In this document: positions 34,630-44,167 of the stretch, piece by piece | How the letters are laid out: each line of letters begins with the position of its first letter | How positions within the stretch are numbered: position 1 is the first letter of the stretch | Source: Bacteroidales bacterium | GTDB taxonomy: Bacteria > Bacteroidota > Bacteroidia > Bacteroidales > Tenuifilaceae | DNA: 64,000 nucleotides | Assembly (NCBI GenBank): GCA_003818205.1 | Contig: RPRQ01000009.1 | Coordinates: 1 to 64,000, forward strand | Direction: 5' to 3' | Translations under genes and position numbers: made by a program | Notes under the pieces: model-generated | What the model was told of the DNA's origin: nothing | Databases searched by the model: none | Seen by the model: the letters and a program-made list of their open reading frames with translations, nothing else

Positions 34630-35265
34630 ATGGACATTTTAGAGCAGTTAGGTATAGTACCTGTAGATTATTCAGTCCTTGAATCGCTGCTAGGGGGATA
34701 TAAATCACCAAGCAATAAGATAGCGAATCTCGAACGCGAGGGAAAGATCGTCAGGTTAAAAAAGGGCCTTTTCGTTATATCTCCAAATGTTTCGAGGCAT
34801 CTACTTTCAAACGAATTAATTGCCAATCATATTTATGGACCATCCTATATTTCGTTTGAAAGCGCACTAAGGTATTACGGTATTATCCCTGAACATGTAT
34901 TCACAATACGCTCAGTAACCCTTAAACGATCAAGAAACTTTTCAAATTCGATAGCAAATTACGAGTACACGGCAGCCACTTCAACGTACTATCCGATCGG
35001 GATTAGACAGGGGTTTATTGATAACAAGTACACTTTTTTAATTGCTTCGCCCGAAAAAGCAATTTGTGATATGTTAGCATTCACAAGCCGACTCCGCCTA
35101 CAATCATTAAAAGCCCTACATACCTACCTAGAGCATGATTTACGGCTAGATATGTCGTACATCAAAAATCTTGATGTCAACATAATTGAACAATGTGCAA
35201 TGGTTGGTAAAAAGAGAAAGAACCTCAATCTACTATATAAACTTGTAAAGTATGAATGCCTTTGA
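34630..35265 (+). CDS. AbiEi-type antitoxin/regulator
   Basis: A 211-residue protein with an N-terminal winged-helix (GGYKSPSNKIANLEREGKIV, RLKKGLFVISP) and a C-terminal domain with GPSYISFESALRYYGIIPE and ASPEKAICDML, both typical of AbiEi transcriptional regulators. In the type IV AbiE systems studied, AbiEi represses its own promoter and counters AbiEii. The last 14 nt overlap the start of the AbiEii gene, so they are translated together. An upstream palindrome may be its binding site. Confidence 0.88.
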   Translation: MDILEQLGIVPVDYSVLESLLGGYKSPSNKIANLEREGKIVRLKKGLFVISPNVSRHLLSNELIANHIYGPSYISFESALRYYGIIPEHVFTIRSVTLKRSRNFSNSIANYEYTAATSTYYPIGIRQGFIDNKYTFLIASPEKAICDMLAFTSRLRLQSLKALHTYLEHDLRLDMSYIKNLDVNIIEQCAMVGKKRKNLNLLYKLVKYECL

Positions 35266-36073
35266 TCAGATGCTCTCAAAATATGAGATAAAAACGCAAG
35301 ATCAATATAAAAATGCCCTACATGAGGTAATGCAGCAAATAGCCATTGCAGGGCTATATCGTGGTGGTTTTTTCGATAAAGCGGCATTTTATGGAGGTAC
35401 CTGTCTACGTATATTTCACTCATCGCAGCGATTCTCAGAAGATCTAGATTTTTCGTTACTCAACAATGAGATAAACTTCTCGTTAGAGAGTTACTTCAAA
35501 GCAATTATTATTGAATTTGAAGCATTAGGTAGAAAAGTTGAGGTTACGAAGAAAGAAAAAACAAATAATACCAAAGTTGAATCAGCCTTTCTTAAGGAGA
35601 ACACTGAATTTTACGATATTAAATTTACAACCGATAAAACCATTAAAATAAAAATTGAAGTTGACATCAATCCCCCTCCCGGATTTTCAACAGAACAAAG
35701 GTTGTTACTTCAACCATTCTCATTCATGACCCGCTGTTACACCTTACCGGATCTGTACGCAGGAAAGATGCATGCTTTGCTTTTTCGAAAATGGGGAAAC
35801 AGGGTAAAAGGTCGTGATTGGTTTGACTTTGAATGGTATATTAAAAGCAGCATAAGGTTAAACTTTGAACACTTTAACGAAAGAGTTAAGCAATTCAATG
35901 GCCGTGATATGTCAAAAAGCGATTTCATAAATGCGCTAAAAGAACGCCTTGCAAAAACTGATATCAATATGGTTAAGAAAGATGTGCTACCTTTTACTAA
36001 AAATCCAAAGGATTTAGATATTTGGTCGAATGACTATTTCCTAAAACTATCAGAACTATTAGTATATCAATAA
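35252..36073 (+). CDS. AbiEii-type nucleotidyltransferase toxin
   Basis: The 273-residue protein carries the AbiEii/DUF1814 nucleotidyltransferase signature FYGGTCLRIFHSSQRFSEDL followed by DF, with the acidic pair binding metal, then IKIEVDINPPPGF and LYAGKMHALLFRKWGNRVKG with RDWFDFEWYI, the conserved C-terminal blocks. All motif residues appear intact. AbiEii proteins inhibit growth through nucleotide transfer and can give phage abortive infection. Specific targets vary. It is followed by a strong shared terminator. Confidence 0.9.
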   Translation: MNAFDQMLSKYEIKTQDQYKNALHEVMQQIAIAGLYRGGFFDKAAFYGGTCLRIFHSSQRFSEDLDFSLLNNEINFSLESYFKAIIIEFEALGRKVEVTKKEKTNNTKVESAFLKENTEFYDIKFTTDKTIKIKIEVDINPPPGFSTEQRLLLQPFSFMTRCYTLPDLYAGKMHALLFRKWGNRVKGRDWFDFEWYIKSSIRLNFEHFNERVKQFNGRDMSKSDFINALKERLAKTDINMVKKDVLPFTKNPKDLDIWSNDYFLKLSELLVYQ

Positions 36074-36120
36074 ATAAAAAGTACTTCATCGCAAACTGAT
36101 GTAACGACTAAAACGCACGA

Positions 36121-36157
36121 ACGAAACGAGGTGGGTTTTTTGCCCACCTCGTTTCGT
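36121..36157. terminator. Strong bidirectional terminator
   Basis: ACGAAACGAGGTGGG and CCCACCTCGTTTCGT form a perfect 15-bp stem around TTTTTTG, between the convergent AbiEii gene and the zinc-ribbon gene. It is the longest simple terminator stem in the window. Confidence 0.75.
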
Positions 36158-36177
36158 ATTATGAATCTTGTTTCTGA

Positions 36178-36951
36178 TTACTCAACATTATCACCTGAAA
36201 AACCATCATCAACAAGGATACGTCCACAGTACTCGCAAACGATAATCTTCTTACGAATCTTGATGTCTAATTGGCGTTGTGGTGGGATTTTATTGAAGCA
36301 ACCTCCACAAGCATCACGTTTTACAGTAACAACGGCTAAGCCGTTACGGGCATTGGTTCTAATCCTTTTGTAAGCGGTATAAATACGTGGCTCAATCATC
36401 TCAGCATATGCCTCAGAACGACGATTCAGCTCATCCTCCTCCTTTTGGGTTTCAGAAATGATATCGTCCAATTCTGCTTTTTTATTCTTTAAATCAATGG
36501 AACGCTCATCAAGCAAAGCTTTTGCTTGTTCAATGGTTTGTTTCTTTTCCTTTGCCTGCTGAGTGAACTCACGAATTCTCTTCTCGCAAAGCTCTATTTC
36601 GAGCTTCTGATACTCTAGCTCTTTAGAGAGTGAATCGAATTCACGGTTATTACGGACATTGCTCTGCTGCTCTTCGTATTTCTTAATATGGTTTTCAGCA
36701 TCTTTAATCTCCTGCTTCTTACGAACGGCAATGCCTTCAATCTCTTCAACCTCTTTGTGAAGATTTGCAATTCGGGTTTCTAGCCCTTCAATCTCATCCT
36801 CTAAATCCTGCACCTCTAGTGGAAGTTCACCACGTAGTGTTTTTATATCATCAACTTTAGAATCAATGGTTTGAAGTTCATAAAGAATTTTCAACTTCTC
36901 CTCAACGGATAGTTCGGTGGTCTCAACGTGCTTGTTCTTATCTGCTGCCAT
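36178..36951 (-). CDS. Coiled-coil protein with C4 zinc ribbon
   Basis: A 257-residue protein with long coiled-coil (about residues 35-190) and a C-terminal C4 zinc ribbon (ACGGCFNKIPPQ and CEYCGRIL), the PF02591 type. It starts 7 nt downstream of the Nif3-like gene. This pairing is conserved in Bacteroidota but the cellular role is not established. Proposed functions in the literature (nucleic-acid binding, secretion chaperone in chlamydiae) cannot be tested from sequence. Confidence 0.88.
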   Translation of the reverse strand: MAADKNKHVETTELSVEEKLKILYELQTIDSKVDDIKTLRGELPLEVQDLEDEIEGLETRIANLHKEVEEIEGIAVRKKQEIKDAENHIKKYEEQQSNVRNNREFDSLSKELEYQKLEIELCEKRIREFTQQAKEKKQTIEQAKALLDERSIDLKNKKAELDDIISETQKEEDELNRRSEAYAEMIEPRIYTAYKRIRTNARNGLAVVTVKRDACGGCFNKIPPQRQLDIKIRKKIIVCEYCGRILVDDGFSGDNVE

Positions 36952-36958
36952 ACCTTGC

Positions 36959-38053
36959 TTATATGTAATTAATTGGGTTGGTTTTTATTTCTGATTTGAG
37001 AACTGCAAATTTAGGGAAATTTTTTAATAGATATTCATAAAAAATATCTACCGTAAACTGTTCGCTCTCAAAATGGCCTATATCGGCTATAATTATCCTA
37101 TTCTCCGCATCGAAAAACTGATGGTATTTAACATCCCCTGTGATAAAAATATCAGCCCCAACGGCTATTGCCTGCTTAATAAGGAATGCACCGCTCCCTC
37201 CGCAAAATGCAATCTTTTTAATTTCTTTTCCAAGAAGAGATGTATGTCGAATCGACTGAAGGTTGAATACCTTTTTAACTATTTTTAAGAAATCGAGTTC
37301 TGAAATGGGACTCTCTAGCTCTCCAACCATACCTGCTCCGGCACCATTGTTTGTATTTAGCAAAGGGTATATATCGTAAGCAACCTCCTCGTATGGATGC
37401 GCTAAAATCATTTCGCGAATTACCTTCGAAAGTCTTGCTTTTTGAACAATTACTTCGATTCTTGTTTCAGGCTCAAAGTGTAACTCACCTATATTCCCAA
37501 CATAGGGATTTGTTCCCTCTGAGGCTCTAAAAGTACCTTTTCCTTCAATATTGTATGAGCAACAATCGTAATTGCCAATGCTTCCAGCACCTGCATCGAA
37601 CATTGCCTGTCGAACTTTCTCAGCCATGTTACTAGGTACAAAAGCAATCACCTTAACTAGTTCTCCTTCGATTGGGCTAAGAAAATTAAGATTGTTAAGA
37701 CCAAGTAATTCTCCTATTTTAGAATTTACACCTCCTTTAATATTATCGAGGTTGGTATGCGCTGCATAAATGGCTATATCGTATTTAATAGCAAGCACAA
37801 CAGCCTTCTCAACATAGGTTTTACCTACAATCTTTTTTAATCCGTTAAATATTAAGGGGTGATGCGATACGATAATGTTTAACCCTTTTTGATGAGCCTC
37901 TTCAACCACTTCAGGGGTAACATCAAGCGTAGCAAGAATACCCTTCAATGGTATTGAAGGGTCACCAACTAACAACCCTGAGTTATCATACGATTCCTGA
38001 TACGAAAGGGGAGCTAATTGCTCAAGTAAAGCAGTTACATCGCTAATTATCAT
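36959..38053 (-). CDS. Nif3/YbgI-like dinuclear metal protein
   Basis: At 364 residues this is the long Nif3 form with an inserted PII-like domain (about residues 130-230). The metal-binding blocks are SHHPLIF, HTNLDNIKGGVN and IADIGHFESEQF. YbgI-type proteins form toroidal hexamers, and some act as GTP cyclohydrolase I-like enzymes, but the function here is unknown. It is in a run of four tightly spaced minus-strand genes (M23, MerR, Nif3, zinc ribbon) with gaps of 19, 18 and 7 nt. Confidence 0.92.
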   Translation of the reverse strand: MIISDVTALLEQLAPLSYQESYDNSGLLVGDPSIPLKGILATLDVTPEVVEEAHQKGLNIIVSHHPLIFNGLKKIVGKTYVEKAVVLAIKYDIAIYAAHTNLDNIKGGVNSKIGELLGLNNLNFLSPIEGELVKVIAFVPSNMAEKVRQAMFDAGAGSIGNYDCCSYNIEGKGTFRASEGTNPYVGNIGELHFEPETRIEVIVQKARLSKVIREMILAHPYEEVAYDIYPLLNTNNGAGAGMVGELESPISELDFLKIVKKVFNLQSIRHTSLLGKEIKKIAFCGGSGAFLIKQAIAVGADIFITGDVKYHQFFDAENRIIIADIGHFESEQFTVDIFYEYLLKNFPKFAVLKSEIKTNPINYI

Positions 38054-38071
38054 AATAAATAGTGAGATTTG

Positions 38072-38407
38072 CTAAAGTTCTTCCCTGATTTCGAGAAGCA
38101 TTTCCTTGATTTGCTTAAGGGTATCGACAATCTCATGGTTATGAATAACATCCTGCTTATTCTCTGACAGTTTCTTGCGAGTTCCTTCAAGGGTAAGGCG
38201 CTTCTCCTTTACCAAGTAATGAATGAGCTTAAGGTTTTCAATATCCTCTTTGGTGAAGAAGCGATTACCCTTTTTATTCTTATGGGGCTTAATGATATCG
38301 AAATTTTTCTCCCAAAACCTGATTAATGAGGTATTTACATTAAACATCTCAGCGACCTCGCCGATTGAGTAGTAGAGCTTTTCAACCTTTTTTTCTTTGT
38401 ATGGCAC
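38072..38407 (-). CDS. MerR-family transcriptional regulator
   Basis: The 111-residue protein has the MerR N-terminal HTH (YYSIGEVAEMFNVNTSLIRF, residues 12-31, followed by WEKNF) and wing (KKGNRFFTKEDIENLKLIHY), then a helix ending in a charged tail. It lacks a recognisable ligand-binding domain. This short MerR beside a M23 peptidase is common in Bacteroidota. Its targets are unknown. Confidence 0.88.
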   Translation of the reverse strand: MPYKEKKVEKLYYSIGEVAEMFNVNTSLIRFWEKNFDIIKPHKNKKGNRFFTKEDIENLKLIHYLVKEKRLTLEGTRKKLSENKQDVIHNHEIVDTLKQIKEMLLEIREEL

Positions 38408-38426
38408 TGTTCAAGAAGTTATAGAA

Positions 38427-39398
38427 TTAATCGAGCGATTGCCCGCTATTCGCAGCAAGAATAATAATTTTCTCGTACTGTTCGGGTGTTAAATCGTTAA
38501 AGTAAAAATTAACGGGATTAATTGGATCGTCCTGTTTACGAACTTCATAGTGAAGATGAGGTGCTAAGCTCATTCCTGTATTCCCTACTAGACCAATAAC
38601 CTCTCCCCTTTTAACTTTTCTACCAACACCAACTAGTATTTGACTTAAGTGAGCGTAAAGGGTCTTATATCCGAAACCATGATCAACTATTATCAAATTC
38701 CCGTAACCCCTTTTAGATCGATCTGCGTCAACAACTACGCCATCCCCTGTAGCGTAAACCTCTGTTCCTGTTGGAGCTGTAAAGTCCATCCCTGTGTGCA
38801 TCTTCAAAACCTTATAATAGGGATGGATTCTAACCCCAAAAGGTGACGCAACTCTCGTTAAGTCCTTGTTTGATATTGGTTGTATAGCAGGAATTGATTT
38901 GGTCATCTCCTCTTTATTCTTAGCCAGTACGACAATCTCATCAAACGATTTCGTTTGAACGTACACCTCCTTAGCTAATTTATCCAATTTTTTTGTAGCT
39001 TCAATTACAATCTCAGAGTTAGATAGGCCTTCTAACTCTGAATACCTTTCTGCACCTCCAATACCTGCTGAACGAATTGAGAGGGGTATAGGCTCCGCTT
39101 CAAAAATTGTACGGTAAATATTCTCATCGCGCTGCTGAATATCCTTTAAAACGGCCTCAACCTGTGAGTATTTCCCGTTAAGCATTTCAAACTGCAGAAG
39201 AAGTTCGTCCCTTTCACGCTTTAAGCCTCGTTCCTGTGGGGTATCAAAAAATGATGAATAAATGGAGTAATATACGATCGTTATTACGATGGTTGACATT
39301 AAATAGGTTAAACCTCTTAAAAACTTTTGCTTGAAAGAGGCTCTAACCTTAATAAAACTAAGCGTTTCGTGATTAAATTTATACTTACTCTTTGGCAT
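38427..39398 (-). CDS. M23-family peptidase, copy 1
   Basis: A LytM/M23 zinc peptidase of 323 residues with one N-terminal transmembrane helix (TYLMSTIVITIVYYSIYSSF, about residues 32-51), a coiled-coil region, then the peptidase with HTGMD (metal H and D) and HLHYEV. The Zn ligands are present, so it is probably an active periplasmic endopeptidase acting on peptidoglycan cross-links. A paralogue lies 52 nt upstream on the same strand. Confidence 0.92.
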   Translation of the reverse strand: MPKSKYKFNHETLSFIKVRASFKQKFLRGLTYLMSTIVITIVYYSIYSSFFDTPQERGLKRERDELLLQFEMLNGKYSQVEAVLKDIQQRDENIYRTIFEAEPIPLSIRSAGIGGAERYSELEGLSNSEIVIEATKKLDKLAKEVYVQTKSFDEIVVLAKNKEEMTKSIPAIQPISNKDLTRVASPFGVRIHPYYKVLKMHTGMDFTAPTGTEVYATGDGVVVDADRSKRGYGNLIIVDHGFGYKTLYAHLSQILVGVGRKVKRGEVIGLVGNTGMSLAPHLHYEVRKQDDPINPVNFYFNDLTPEQYEKIIILAANSGQSLD

Positions 39399-39450
39399 TA
39401 ATCAACTATATTGGGATTGTCAAATTTACAAAAACTATTGACAGGATTTA

Positions 39451-40425
39451 TTAATCCTGATTAAGAGAATCTCGTTCTGTTTTACCTACAGTAGCAAACT
39501 TTACCATCTTATCGTAATCCTCAATGGTAAGATCGTTGAAGTAGTTTAGTGGATCAATGGCTGAATTTCGGAGTAATACCTCGTAGTGGAGATGTGGTCC
39601 CGTACTTCTCCCTGTATTGCCAAGCAGACCGACAACCTGACCACGTTTAACTTTATCGCCAGACTTAACATCGATTTTGCTCAGATGTGCGTATCGGGTT
39701 TTGTAACCAAAACCGTGGTCAATTAATACCTCTTTACCATACCCCGTAAACGAGAACTCGGCATCAACAACAATCCCCTCACCTGTAGCATGAATGGGTG
39801 TTCCTATGTCACCAGTAAAATCAATGCCATAGTGCATTGTTGCCCGATGCGTGAAAGGATCCGCTCGGAAACCGAAGTAAGCTGAAATACTTTTCTGTGA
39901 GATTGGCTGTATAGCAGGAATACAATATGTCATTTTCTCCTTGTTTCGAGCCAAATCTATCACCTCATCGAATGATTTTGACTGAAGATAAACCTGCCAG
40001 CTTAGCTGATCGAACATTGTGAACGTTTTAATCAACAAATCGGAATGTTTGTATTTTTCGAATGATTTATACCTATTCACACCTCCATACCCCCCCTCTT
40101 TAAGTGACGAAGGAATGGTATCCGCCTCAAATATAGTGCGATAAATATTATTATCCCTTTTCTGAAACTCTCTTACCAGTAAAACTTTTTCATTTATTTT
40201 ACGCTGAAACAGATCGTACTTTAGTATAGTATTGGCAATATCTCGCTTAATATTCTTCTCCTTAGGAGTATCCAAGAAAGTTGAATAAATATAGACTAAA
40301 GTTGCAGCTAAGGTTAGGTTTACAAATAAATGAATTGCTATCTTTGCAATCTTTTTGCGAAAGGGATGTGAGATTACATCAAATTTTAATGTGTGCGGAT
40401 TAAATTTGTATTTTATTTTAGCCAT
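39451..40425 (-). CDS. M23-family peptidase, copy 2
   Basis: A paralogue of the gene at 38427, same length class (324) and domain order: transmembrane helix near residues 26-47, coiled-coil, peptidase with HYGIDFTG and GPHLHYEV. Both share the block KNKEEMT/ARNKEKMT and SFDEV(I/V)(D/V)LA. Two adjacent copies may have different substrates or act at different stages. It is the first gene of the minus-strand run ending at 36178. Confidence 0.92.
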   Translation of the reverse strand: MAKIKYKFNPHTLKFDVISHPFRKKIAKIAIHLFVNLTLAATLVYIYSTFLDTPKEKNIKRDIANTILKYDLFQRKINEKVLLVREFQKRDNNIYRTIFEADTIPSSLKEGGYGGVNRYKSFEKYKHSDLLIKTFTMFDQLSWQVYLQSKSFDEVIDLARNKEKMTYCIPAIQPISQKSISAYFGFRADPFTHRATMHYGIDFTGDIGTPIHATGEGIVVDAEFSFTGYGKEVLIDHGFGYKTRYAHLSKIDVKSGDKVKRGQVVGLLGNTGRSTGPHLHYEVLLRNSAIDPLNYFNDLTIEDYDKMVKFATVGKTERDSLNQD

Positions 40426-40705
40426 CTCTTTTATTTATAGCACTTTGGAATGATTCTATTTTGACGAATATCGACAAATCTAATGTAAATATTTATTTTT
40501 GCAAAGTTTTTTAATAAAAAATCGATATTAACATGTTAGCTAACGCTAAATAATTCATTATATTTTAACACTTTATGAACAAATTGTTATTGCAAACCAT
40601 CAAGGTTTCCGAAGCATTCAGAGTGTTCATAATTTCAATACAATAATGCCTTTTCAATTAATCTAAATTATTACAAAACAATTGTTTAACTAATTAACAC
40701 TATAT

Positions 40706-43324
40706 ATGAAATCGAGCGAAATCAGACAAGCGTTTCTTGACTTTTTTCGTGGTAAGATGCATCAGATTGTACCATCGGCACCGATGGTAGTCAAAAATGA
40801 TCCTACCCTAATGTTTACCAACGCTGGGATGAACCAGTTTAAGGATATTTTTCTTGGTAATTCTCCTGTTAAACATCCACGAATTGCTAATACACAGAAG
40901 TGTTTACGCGTATCAGGCAAGCACAACGACCTTGAAGAAGTTGGCCACGATACTTACCACCATACCATGTTCGAAATGCTTGGTAACTGGTCGTTTGGCG
41001 ATTATTTCAAAGAAGAGGCTATTGATTGGGCGTGGGAGTTCTTAGTCGATGTGCTTAAGATTGATAGAGATAATCTATATGTTACTGTGTTCGAGGGAAG
41101 TCCTGACGAAGGAATTGATATGGATAAAGAAGCTTTCGAGTACTGGAAAAAACATCTACCCGAAAGTAGAATTTTAATGGGTTCCAAGAAGGATAACTTC
41201 TGGGAAATGGGCGAATCAGGTCCTTGTGGACCTTGCTCCGAAGTACATGTGGATATAAGAAATGCTGATGAAAGAAAAAACGTCTCAGGTGATAAAATGG
41301 TGAATACAGGTCATCCTCAGGTAATTGAAATTTGGAACTTGGTATTCATTCAGTATAACCGCAAGGCTAATGGACAGCTAGAGCAATTACCGGCTCAGCA
41401 TGTCGATACCGGTATGGGTTTCGAAAGGCTTTCGATGGTAATCCAGAGCAAGCAGAGCAACTACGATACAGATATTTTCCAACCAATTATCGGTGAAATA
41501 TCGAAGATGTGCGGTTTCGATTATGGCAAGGATAAAAAGCGTGATATTGCTATGCGCGTTATTGCTGACCATTTAAGAACAGTATCGTTCTCAATCGCCG
41601 ATGGTCAGCTACCATCGAATGTAAAGGCAGGTTATGTAATTCGAAGAATTCTTCGCCGTGCCGTGCGTTACGGTTATACATTCCTAAATTTTCGTGAGCC
41701 TTTTATCAATAAACTCGTAGATGTTCTATCAACCGAGATGGGTAAGTTTTTCCCTGAACTAATCTCACAAAAGGAGCTAATTATCAAAGTTATTCATGAG
41801 GAAGAAGCATCTTTTCTTCGTACTCTTGAAACAGGTATCAAGATGCTCGACGGTATGATTAATACAGCCAAAAAAGAACATAAAAACATAATATCAGGTA
41901 AGGATGCATTTATCCTTTATGATACCTTTGGGTTCCCAATTGACCTTACAGAGCTGATTTTAAGGGAAAACAACCTAACCGTTGACATGGACGGATTCAA
42001 GAGCGAAATGGCTCAGCAAAAGGATCGTTCGCGCTCCGATGCTGCTGTTGAAACTTTCGATTGGCAAGAGATTTTAAAGATTGCCGAGGTTGAGTTTGTT
42101 GGATACGATCATTTTGAGGCAGATATTCGCATTGCCCGAATGAGAACGATCAAAACAAAAGGGAAAGAGCAATATCATCTTGTTTTTGATAAAACTCCAT
42201 TCTATGCCGAATCAGGAGGTCAGGTTGGGGACATCGGCACCATTGAAGCTGATGGTGAGGTTATAAAAATTGAAAATACAATCAAAGAGAATAACCTAAC
42301 TATTCATCTGGTTGATAAGCTTCCAGCTAATCCCAGAACAAAATTTTTAGCAAAAGTTAATCTCGAGAAGAGAGTAAGTATAGCGAACAACCACTCCGCC
42401 ACTCACCTACTTCATCATGCTCTGCGTGAGATTCTTGGCACTCATGTTGAGCAAAAAGGTTCGTTGGTTAACTCTGAGAACCTACGTTTCGACTTCGCTC
42501 ATTTCCAAAAAATGACCGATGAGGAGATTCGTTCAGTTGAAATTCTTGTTAATCAGATGATACGTCAAAATATTCCACTCGATGAGCATCGTAATATGTC
42601 GATGGATAGTGCTGTTAACATGGGTGCGATGGCCCTGTTTGGCGAGAAATATGGTGATTCAGTACGTGTAATTCGTTTTGGTGAATCCGTTGAACTTTGT
42701 GGTGGCACTCACGTTCCATCAACAGGGCAGATTGGCTTTATAAAAATTATCTCCGAAGGAGCAATATCAGCCGGTATCAGAAGGATTGAGGCTATTACGG
42801 GTGTTAAAGCCGAAGAGTTCCTTTACGCTCAAATTGATAGTATCAAAGAGGTTAAGCAAATTCTTGGAAATCCTGCAAATATTCTACAAGGAGCATCGAA
42901 ACTCGTTGAAGAGAATGCAAATCTTCGAAAGGAGATTGAAGGGATGATGAAGGAGAAGGTTCATGCACTAAAAGCAACTTTAAAATCTTCTGTAGAATCG
43001 AAGAATGGTGTAAACATCATCGCTAAGAAAATTGAAATTAGTAATCCAGAAGCAGTAAAGGATTTAGCATTTCAGCTAAAGAATGAGGTAGAAAATCTTT
43101 TCCTTGTACTTGGATCAGCATCAGATGGAAAGGCTATGCTAACCATTATGGTTGATGAAAAGCTGATTGAATCGCATAAGCTAAACGCATCAAATATTGT
43201 AAGGGAAGCTGCCAAGGAGATTCAAGGTGGAGGCGGTGGGCAACCTTTCTACGCAACAGCTGGGGGAAAGAATCCTGCAGGGTTAGATGCGGCGATTAAG
43301 AAAGCCATTCGTTCTTTAGAATAA
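40706..43324 (+). CDS. alaS: Alanyl-tRNA synthetase
   Basis: AlaRS charges tRNA-Ala and edits mischarged Ser and Gly. At 872 residues it is full length. The N-terminal class II catalytic domain has [16 protein letters not shown] and [20 protein letters not shown]. The editing domain has the zinc motif [13 protein letters not shown] with a later CGGTH, and the C-Ala region ends with a glycine-rich motif [15 protein letters not shown]. It is divergent from the M23 genes. A TATTTTTG box lies at 40494-40501. Confidence 0.97.
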   Translation: MKSSEIRQAFLDFFRGKMHQIVPSAPMVVKNDPTLMFTNAGMNQFKDIFLGNSPVKHPRIANTQKCLRVSGKHNDLEEVGHDTYHHTMFEMLGNWSFGDYFKEEAIDWAWEFLVDVLKIDRDNLYVTVFEGSPDEGIDMDKEAFEYWKKHLPESRILMGSKKDNFWEMGESGPCGPCSEVHVDIRNADERKNVSGDKMVNTGHPQVIEIWNLVFIQYNRKANGQLEQLPAQHVDTGMGFERLSMVIQSKQSNYDTDIFQPIIGEISKMCGFDYGKDKKRDIAMRVIADHLRTVSFSIADGQLPSNVKAGYVIRRILRRAVRYGYTFLNFREPFINKLVDVLSTEMGKFFPELISQKELIIKVIHEEEASFLRTLETGIKMLDGMINTAKKEHKNIISGKDAFILYDTFGFPIDLTELILRENNLTVDMDGFKSEMAQQKDRSRSDAAVETFDWQEILKIAEVEFVGYDHFEADIRIARMRTIKTKGKEQYHLVFDKTPFYAESGGQVGDIGTIEADGEVIKIENTIKENNLTIHLVDKLPANPRTKFLAKVNLEKRVSIANNHSATHLLHHALREILGTHVEQKGSLVNSENLRFDFAHFQKMTDEEIRSVEILVNQMIRQNIPLDEHRNMSMDSAVNMGAMALFGEKYGDSVRVIRFGESVELCGGTHVPSTGQIGFIKIISEGAISAGIRRIEAITGVKAEEFLYAQIDSIKEVKQILGNPANILQGASKLVEENANLRKEIEGMMKEKVHALKATLKSSVESKNGVNIIAKKIEISNPEAVKDLAFQLKNEVENLFLVLGSASDGKAMLTIMVDEKLIESHKLNASNIVREAAKEIQGGGGGQPFYATAGGKNPAGLDAAIKKAIRSLE

Positions 43325-43553
43325 AAAACTAACCGCAGAGGCGCAGAGTACGCAGAGAAATTAAGTCATGTCCAATTTTGCTCTATCGATAAAGCATTTC
43401 TTTGATATTTTGCTTTTTTGGTAGAGCATTCTTTTTGGATTAAACATCATTAATATCAAAATCTATCCTACATTATTAATCGAAAAAAATTTAACCTAAT
43501 AAATTCTATCTCAAAACAATGTTACTCTTCAGCAGTAAACGAAATGAAGAGAA

Positions 43554-43595
43554 ACCACAGAGACACAGACCTACTGGCAGGCGTGTCTCCGTGGT
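43554..43595. repeat. CAGAG-type palindromic repeat
   Basis: ACCACAGAGACAC and GTGTCTCCGTGGT pair with one mismatch around a 16-base loop that contains CTGGCAGGC. Relatives are ACCGCAGAGGCGCAGAG at 43332 and the longer palindrome at 47848. Confidence 0.55.
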
Positions 43596-43596
43596 G

Positions 43597-43875
43597 AATA
43601 GTTACAAAATACCAAATATTGATTTTTACTTCTGGCGAGAAAGCAATGAGAATGAAATTGATTGCCTTGCAGACATCGGGAATAAACTGAAGGTTATTGA
43701 GATAAAATCGGCGTAAACAATTCATTCCTATTCTTTCAAGCAGATTAACTATTGGAATACCCTAACAAAGGGTAACCCGCATGATTCATACTTAATTTAT
43801 AAAGGGCAATCGGAAGAGCATCGTTCCGATGCCCATGTTTTACCTTGGTTGAAGTCATATCAGGCATTGGAATAG
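43597..43875 (+). pseudogene. DUF4143 ATPase C-terminal remnant
   Basis: One frame reads NIDFYFWRESNENEIDCLAD, KLKVIEIKSA, a TAA stop at 43714, then NYWNTLTKGNPHDSYLIYKG and PWLKSYQALE before a TAG at 43873. This is the C-terminal nuclease-like part of the AAA ATPase/DUF4143 family (pattern FYWR...EVD...EIKSA). The ATPase N-terminus is gone and the frame is interrupted. Confidence 0.75.
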
Positions 43876-44144
43876 CAGTGGAAGAAAAGGCTATCTCGTA
43901 TGTTTGTAGAGTTAAGAAAACCTCCTCTTACAAAAAGCATGGTAGCGGTGGAATAACAATAGGTGGGAAAAATCTTGTGTAAATGGATGCGGAAACTAAG
44001 CAGGCAATTTAAGTTCTAGGATAAAAACTACAAAAATAGAAACCTTCGAGTTCATAATAAACTTGGAGGTTTTATTATGGGATTATTTAGTAAAAAGATG
44101 ATTCTAATCATCTGTAGAAAGAATTATGGATGAATTAATAGTTT

Positions 44145-44152
44145 TAATTTTG
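44145..44152 (+). promoter_or_regulatory. -7 box of the chemoreceptor gene
   Basis: TAATTTTG fits TAnnTTTG and lies 16 bases before the first ATG of the chemoreceptor gene. The short leader would be unusual unless the ATG at 44177 is used. Confidence 0.35.
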
Positions 44153-44167
44153 GAGTAATTCATTTAT

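Larger units (their letters stand above)
43325..44167. other. Gene-poor segment with a remnant and repeats
   Basis: Between alaS and the chemoreceptor there is only the ATPase remnant (43597-43875), two copies of a CAGAG-type palindromic repeat (43332-43358 and 43554-43595), a weak hairpin at 44040-44076 (AAACCTTCGAGTT/AACTTGGAGGTTT) and a promoter box at 44145. Confidence 0.5.

Noticed and set aside
43519-43716. A 65-codon plus-strand frame treated as a gene
   Set aside because: Its N-terminal half reads through a palindromic repeat and its C-terminal half is the start of the DUF4143 remnant, which continues in frame past the stop.
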